This document shows, piece after piece, positions 31,362 to 34,744 of a DNA stretch of 34,744 nucleotides. Numbering within the stretch: the first letter of the stretch is position 1; each line of letters starts with the position of its first letter. The notes below the pieces were generated by a model. The model was given only the letters and a program-made list of their open reading frames with translations. It was not told the DNA's origin and searched no databases. Source of the stretch: Hymenobacter sp. (lineage in GTDB: Bacteria > Bacteroidota > Bacteroidia > Cytophagales > Hymenobacteraceae). The stretch is from NCBI GenBank assembly GCA_025354605.1, contig JANXMN010000228.1:1-34744 (forward strand), written 5' to 3'. The translations under genes were made by a program, and so were the position numbers.

Positions 31362-31532
31362 AACGAGAGTAGTGATAAGTGGCGGGTGGAAAAGGCCGGG
31401 GCCAAAAAACAAAACCGCTGCCATCATACGCGCGCCGGCCCGGCCAGGGTTTGCGCGGGCGATGGCAGCGGCCCAAAAACCAACGTCGCGACCCGGCCGA
31501 AGCCAGGCCGCGATGGCCGGATACCGGAGGGC

Positions 31533-31952
31533 TTAATTGCCCAGCGTGGTAGTTTGCGAGCCGGCCGGCTTGCGAGCCGGGCGCACGCTGTAGGGCACCA
31601 TCCCATTGCTGGTGCGGATGTGCAGCGGCATGCCAGGCGAGGCATACACGTTAGCATTATTGATTTCGCCGCGGTTGCTGGCAGGGGCTCCGGCGGCCCA
31701 GCCGTCGTTGGCGGCCGGCGTAGTAGCCGAGGCTACGGCCGTGGTTTCTTCGAGGGGAGGCCAGCCGTCGTTGAGCACGGGCTTGGCCGGGGCGGTTTTT
31801 GCGGCCACCTTGCTGGCCTTTTTGGCAGCGCGCCGGGTGGCGCGGGCAGTGGCCTTGGGGGTTTTAACTTTCGCCTTCACCGGGGTGGTTTGGGCACTGG
31901 CCTCGGCCAGCAGGAACATCGAAAGAGCAAGCGTGAGGACAGTGCGGAACAT
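31533..31952 (-). CDS. Small secreted Lys/Ala-rich protein, cluster member 2
   Basis: A 139-aa protein with signal peptide MFRTVLTLALSMFLLAEASA (then QTTP). Next is a histone-H1-like Lys/Ala/Thr stretch (about 25-57), a repeated NDGW (61-64 and 82-85), then VYASPGMPLHIR (102-113) and a basic tail. The VYA-PG-P motif recurs in members 3 and 4. No enzyme motif is seen. Function unknown; a cell-envelope structural role is only a guess. Confidence 0.7.
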   Translation of the reverse strand: MFRTVLTLALSMFLLAEASAQTTPVKAKVKTPKATARATRRAAKKASKVAAKTAPAKPVLNDGWPPLEETTAVASATTPAANDGWAAGAPASNRGEINNANVYASPGMPLHIRTSNGMVPYSVRPARKPAGSQTTTLGN

Positions 31953-32052
31953 GGCGAAAGCGGTTGAGAAGTGAGGCGTTTGTTTTCGTTACTGAAAGGA
32001 GTAATTCGAAAAGCGTGCCAACTTCCTCCGGTCCGTTTGCCAATGGTCCTCA

Positions 32053-32457
32053 TTAGCGCGGGGTGAGCGTAGTCGGAGCTTTGCTGGTTTTACGGTGGCC
32101 GGTGGCGGGGCCATCGTACCCACTCGTGGGCGTAGTCTGAATGTTGACCGGTTCGCCGGGCGCGGCGTACACGCCCTGGCCTTTGCCATCGGCGTTGGCC
32201 TTCGAGCCGCTGGCCCCACCCCTGCGGCTGGTAGCGGCGGCGGCAGCCCCCGAAGCCGGGGCAACGCGAGCCCGAGTAGCGGTTCCCACTTTTTTGGTGC
32301 TGGTTTTACGGACGGTGGTGCGACGCTTGGCGGCCGGGTGGCGCACGGTAGTTTTCTGGTGCGTGGTCGTAGTAGGCGTGGTGGTAGGCGTAGTTTGGGC
32401 TAAAGCCTGGGCAGTGAAGGCCAGCACAAGCAGGCCGAGGAGGAGCGAGCGGAGCAT
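32053..32457 (-). CDS. Small secreted Thr/Arg/Lys-rich protein, cluster member 3
   Basis: A 134-aa protein with signal peptide MLRSLLLGLLVLAFTAQALA (then QTTP), a Thr-rich stretch, a basic TTVRKTSTKK region, an Ala/Gly run, then VYAAPGEPVNIQ (96-107), which matches VYASPGMPLHIR of member 2, and a Thr/Pro-rich tail. ATG 32457 was chosen because codons upstream are Pro/Arg-rich and do not encode a signal peptide. Not recognised. Confidence 0.7.
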   Translation of the reverse strand: MLRSLLLGLLVLAFTAQALAQTTPTTTPTTTTHQKTTVRHPAAKRRTTVRKTSTKKVGTATRARVAPASGAAAAATSRRGGASGSKANADGKGQGVYAAPGEPVNIQTTPTSGYDGPATGHRKTSKAPTTLTPR

Positions 32458-32594
32458 GAAGAAAAGGCTAAGGTAAATAGAAGGAAAAGGGAAAATCCGG
32501 CTTCCGCAGTGGGAAGGGCCGGGTATTGCAGCATACGCGAAACCAGTGGACCGGGATAGGCAGCGATTCAATTGCCGACGTTGGAGCCCAAAAA

Positions 32595-32626
32595 AAATCC
32601 GCTTCCCGTAGCGGGGAAGCGGATTT
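32595..32626 (-). terminator. Terminator of cluster member 4
   Basis: A perfect 13-bp stem, aaatccgcttccc (32595-32607) with 32614-32626, loop 32608-32613; on the minus strand a run of eight T covers 32597-32590. It lies about 45 bp after the stop at 32669. Confidence 0.85.
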
Positions 32627-32668
32627 GCAGCAAGTATGTTAGTTAGCAAGGCCTGAAACCGGGCCGGG

Positions 32669-33313
32669 CTACCAGCCCAGGGGCTCTTCTTTTTTCTTGG
32701 ATGGGGCTTTCGGGGCAGCTTTGGCGGCGGGCGCAGCTTTGGGCGCGGCGGCGGGAGTTGCTTTCGGAGCGGCAGCCTGGGCACCACCCGATGCCTGCAT
32801 GCCGCTGCTGCTGGCCGCAGCGGCCGGAGCTCCAGCCGGCGCGGCGGCGGGCGCGGCTACCGGAGCGGGAGCCAGCGTAGCGGCGGCAATCGGGCGTGGG
32901 GGCCAGGGCTTCTCGCGGCGCACTTTGCGGTTCATGCGGCGCTCGCGCATGGCGGCGGCATCGTCGGCCATCACGCTGCGGCCGCCGCGCATCACAATCG
33001 GCGCGCCGGGGGCTACCGACATGCCAATGCTGGACGGGGTATTGCCTCCACCGCCACCACCGAAGCCGGCAGCAGCCGGGGCGGCCGCGGCCGGAGCCTC
33101 GGCCATGGGGGCGGCCGCTGGTTCGGCGGCGGGCGTTTCGGCCGCACCGCCGTTCTGGGCGGCACCGGTGGCTTTGGCGGCGCTGGTTTTAGTCGATTTC
33201 TTGGCGGCACCCTTCTTGGGGGCATCCCAGCCGCTCGAATCCCAGCCGCTTTGGGCAGCAGCGGAGTTGGCTAAGCCGGCGGCAAATAGCAGAAAGAATA
33301 GGGTACGTTTCAT
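32669..33313 (-). CDS. Secreted Ala/Pro/Lys-rich protein, cluster member 4
   Basis: A 214-aa protein with signal peptide MKRTLFFLLFAAGLANSAAA (then QSGW). It has the tandem SGWDSSGWD (22-30), long Ala/Pro/Lys low-complexity runs, a Gly run (84-90), MSVAPGAPIVMR (98-109), which aligns with the PGxP motif of members 2 and 3, and a C-terminal AAPKA-type repeat ending KKKEEPLGW. No recognised domain. It is the first gene of the minus-strand set and has its own T-tailed terminator, so it is transcribed separately from member 3. Confidence 0.7.
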   Translation of the reverse strand: MKRTLFFLLFAAGLANSAAAQSGWDSSGWDAPKKGAAKKSTKTSAAKATGAAQNGGAAETPAAEPAAAPMAEAPAAAAPAAAGFGGGGGGNTPSSIGMSVAPGAPIVMRGGRSVMADDAAAMRERRMNRKVRREKPWPPRPIAAATLAPAPVAAPAAAPAGAPAAAASSSGMQASGGAQAAAPKATPAAAPKAAPAAKAAPKAPSKKKEEPLGW

Positions 33314-33397
33314 GACGAGGTATATGGGGATATTGAAGTGGACGCGGGACTAACTGCAAGCGCGGACGAAACGTTCGGCCCGGGGCGGGCCTTGCCG

Positions 33398-33405
33398 TAA
33401 CTTTG
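33398..33405 (+). promoter_or_regulatory. pheS promoter, -7 element
   Basis: TAACTTTG, a perfect TAnnTTTG, with 6 nt between it and the ATG at 33412; the transcript would have almost no leader. Confidence 0.6.
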
Positions 33406-33411
33406 CGCCCT

Positions 33412-34491
33412 ATGACGCAGATGCAGGACTCCATTGCCGCGCTGACGGCCGAAGTTACAAACGCCGACCTTAGCAGCGCTACTCACCTCGATGCTTTTCG
33501 CATTGCCTACCTCGGCCGCAAGGGCCGCCTGGCCGATTTGTTCGACCAGCTGAAGGCCGTGCCCGCCGACCAGAAGCGTGCAGTAGGCCAGCAGCTTAAC
33601 GCCCTGAAGCAGCAGGCCCAGGCCCGCTTCGACGAGGCGCAGCAGGCCGCCGATGCCGCCGCCGATAATGCGCCGGCCAACCCCGATTTCGACTATACGC
33701 TGCCCCCTGTGCCCCACGGCCTGGGCACCCGCCATCCCCTGAGCCTGGTGCGCGAGGAGATGATGCGCGTGTTCGCCCGCATTGGCTTCGCCATCGCCGA
33801 AGGCCCGGAGATTGAGGACGACTGGCACAACTTCACCGCCCTCAACTTCCCCGAAAACCATCCGGCGCGCGACATGCAGGACACGTTCTTCGTGGCCCCG
33901 GCCTCGCGCCCAGCCACGCCCGGCGACGTGCCCACCGGCGCGCCCGACCTGCCTCACCTGCTGCGCACCCACACCAGCACCGTGCAAGTGCGCGTGATGG
34001 AAAGCGAGCCGCTGCCCATCCGCCGCGTGATGCCGGGCCGGGTGTTCCGCAACGAGGCCATTTCGGCCCGCGCCCACATGATGTTTCATCAGGTGGAAGG
34101 CATTTTCATTGACGAGGGCGTGAGCTTCGCCGACCTGAAGCAGACGGTGTATTACTTCGTGCAGGAGCTGTTCGGGGCCGATATCAACATCCGCTTACGC
34201 CCCAGCTTCTTACCCTTCACCGAGCCCAGCGCCGTAATCGACATCACCTGCCTGATTTGCAAGGGCGCGGGCTGCAACATCTGCAAGTATTCGGGCTGGG
34301 TGGAGATTGGCGGATGCGGCATGGTGGACCCCGCCGTGCTCGAAAACGCTAAAATTGACCCCGAGAAATACTCCGGCTACGCCTGGGGCATGGGCATCGA
34401 GCGCATCGCCATGCTTAAATATCAGATTAAGGATTTGCGCCTGTTCACGGAAAATGACATGCGTTTCCTGCGGCAGTTCGAGGCGTTGTAG
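33412..34491 (+). CDS. pheS: Phenylalanyl-tRNA synthetase alpha subunit
   Basis: The 359-aa catalytic alpha subunit of the (alpha-beta)2 PheRS, which charges tRNA-Phe. The N-terminal coiled coil (about 1-95) binds tRNA. Class II motif 2 is F212-R-N-E and its HQVEG partner; motif 3 is GMGIER (326-331). A Cys-rich turn (CLICKGAGCNICKYSGW) lies between, as in many bacterial PheS. Length is normal. ATG 33412 was chosen; an in-frame TTG at 33403 lies in the promoter. The pheT gene is not adjacent in this window. Confidence 0.96.
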   Translation: MTQMQDSIAALTAEVTNADLSSATHLDAFRIAYLGRKGRLADLFDQLKAVPADQKRAVGQQLNALKQQAQARFDEAQQAADAAADNAPANPDFDYTLPPVPHGLGTRHPLSLVREEMMRVFARIGFAIAEGPEIEDDWHNFTALNFPENHPARDMQDTFFVAPASRPATPGDVPTGAPDLPHLLRTHTSTVQVRVMESEPLPIRRVMPGRVFRNEAISARAHMMFHQVEGIFIDEGVSFADLKQTVYYFVQELFGADINIRLRPSFLPFTEPSAVIDITCLICKGAGCNICKYSGWVEIGGCGMVDPAVLENAKIDPEKYSGYAWGMGIERIAMLKYQIKDLRLFTENDMRFLRQFEAL

Positions 34492-34525
34492 GGCATTTTT
34501 GTTGATTTAATTATTTCCGCACGGC

Positions 34526-34744
34526 ATGTCGCTTTTCTCGTTCTTCAAGAAGCCCAACGTACCTGAGCCATCGCCCATTCACGATTTCCTATTTGGCGAC
34601 GTGCCGGTGCTGGAATGGCCGCGCCCCGATTCGGTGAGCCGCAATGTGCTGCCCTGGTCGTTGTTTGCGACGGCGCAGGAAGCTTCCCAGCGCGGCGATT
34701 CGGCTACTGCGGTTACCGCGCTGCAAGGCGTGCTGGCCACCCCG
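34526..34744 (+). CDS. Hypothetical protein, 5' part only (runs off the window end)
   Basis: The first 73 codons of an open frame from ATG 34526, 34 bp after the pheS stop codon, with no stop before the window end. It starts MSLFSFFKKPNVPEPSPIHD and continues FLFGDVPVLEWPRPDSVSRN, without a signal peptide. Codon use matches the neighbours. Family not recognised. It may share the pheS transcript. Confidence 0.6.
   Translation, partial: MSLFSFFKKPNVPEPSPIHDFLFGDVPVLEWPRPDSVSRNVLPWSLFATAQEASQRGDSATAVTALQGVLATP

Noticed and set aside
33403..33411. TTG start for pheS upstream of the ATG
   Set aside because: The TTG lies inside the -7 promoter box, so it would not be transcribed.

Overview
The window looks like chromosomal DNA from a GC-rich Bacteroidota of the Cytophagales, most likely Hymenobacter or a close relative. 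Three things point there. Genes are preceded by the Bacteroidota -7 element TAnnTTTG rather than by strong Shine-Dalgarno sites. The families are typical of the phylum: a SusC-like TonB receptor, a fused alpha/beta E1 dehydrogenase, a eukaryote-like NrdB, a YtxJ bacillithiol-linked protein, and many small lipoproteins and outer-membrane proteins. Coding sequence is very GC-rich, with AT-rich spacers. I saw no rRNA, tRNA, CRISPR array, prophage or transposase gene.

Layout. 1-2.2 kb: YceI-like protein, a small Cys-pair membrane protein and nrdB, all on the minus strand. 2.2-2.7 kb: a divergent control region with an inverted pair of perfect DnaA boxes. 2.7-3.4 kb: rplU-rpmA, with a heptad-repeat palindrome between them. 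3.4-8.3 kb: minus-strand genes for an outer-membrane protein, a cyclase, an unknown protein and a coupled hemW / unknown / alpha-beta hydrolase operon. 8.4-11 kb: BamA/TamA-like protein and Hsp20. 11.1-13.9 kb: small membrane protein, VF530-type protein, GH25 lysozyme, Met/Lys-repeat secreted protein, RlpA and a small acidic protein. 14.3-20.9 kb: an alpha/beta hydrolase lacking the nucleophile, a SRAP protein, prfA, a MITE-like palindromic element, a beta-helix lipoprotein and lipA. 21-26.7 kb: outer-membrane protein, OsmC, YtxJ, two overlapping small exported proteins, the E1 fusion and a lipoprotein. 26.9-34.7 kb: solo SusC-like receptor, M16 peptidase, four tandem small secreted proteins sharing a motif, pheS and the start of an unknown gene.

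Most genes are housekeeping: DNA precursors, translation, lipoate and heme cofactors, 2-oxoacid oxidation and envelope assembly. LipA makes the lipoyl cofactor that E1-type complexes need; hemW, Hsp20, OsmC, YtxJ and SRAP suggest stress and redox upkeep.

Two things are the best candidates for something undescribed. The first is a set of four palindromic elements whose left arms are all 34 nt and built from 7-nt units. They sit between rplU and rpmA, before a small membrane-protein gene, in the lipA leader and, in frame, inside the E1 alpha/beta linker. The second is the cluster of four low-complexity secreted proteins at 31.0-33.3 kb, three of which clearly share a 12-residue motif built on PGxP. 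Novelty could not be checked without searches.
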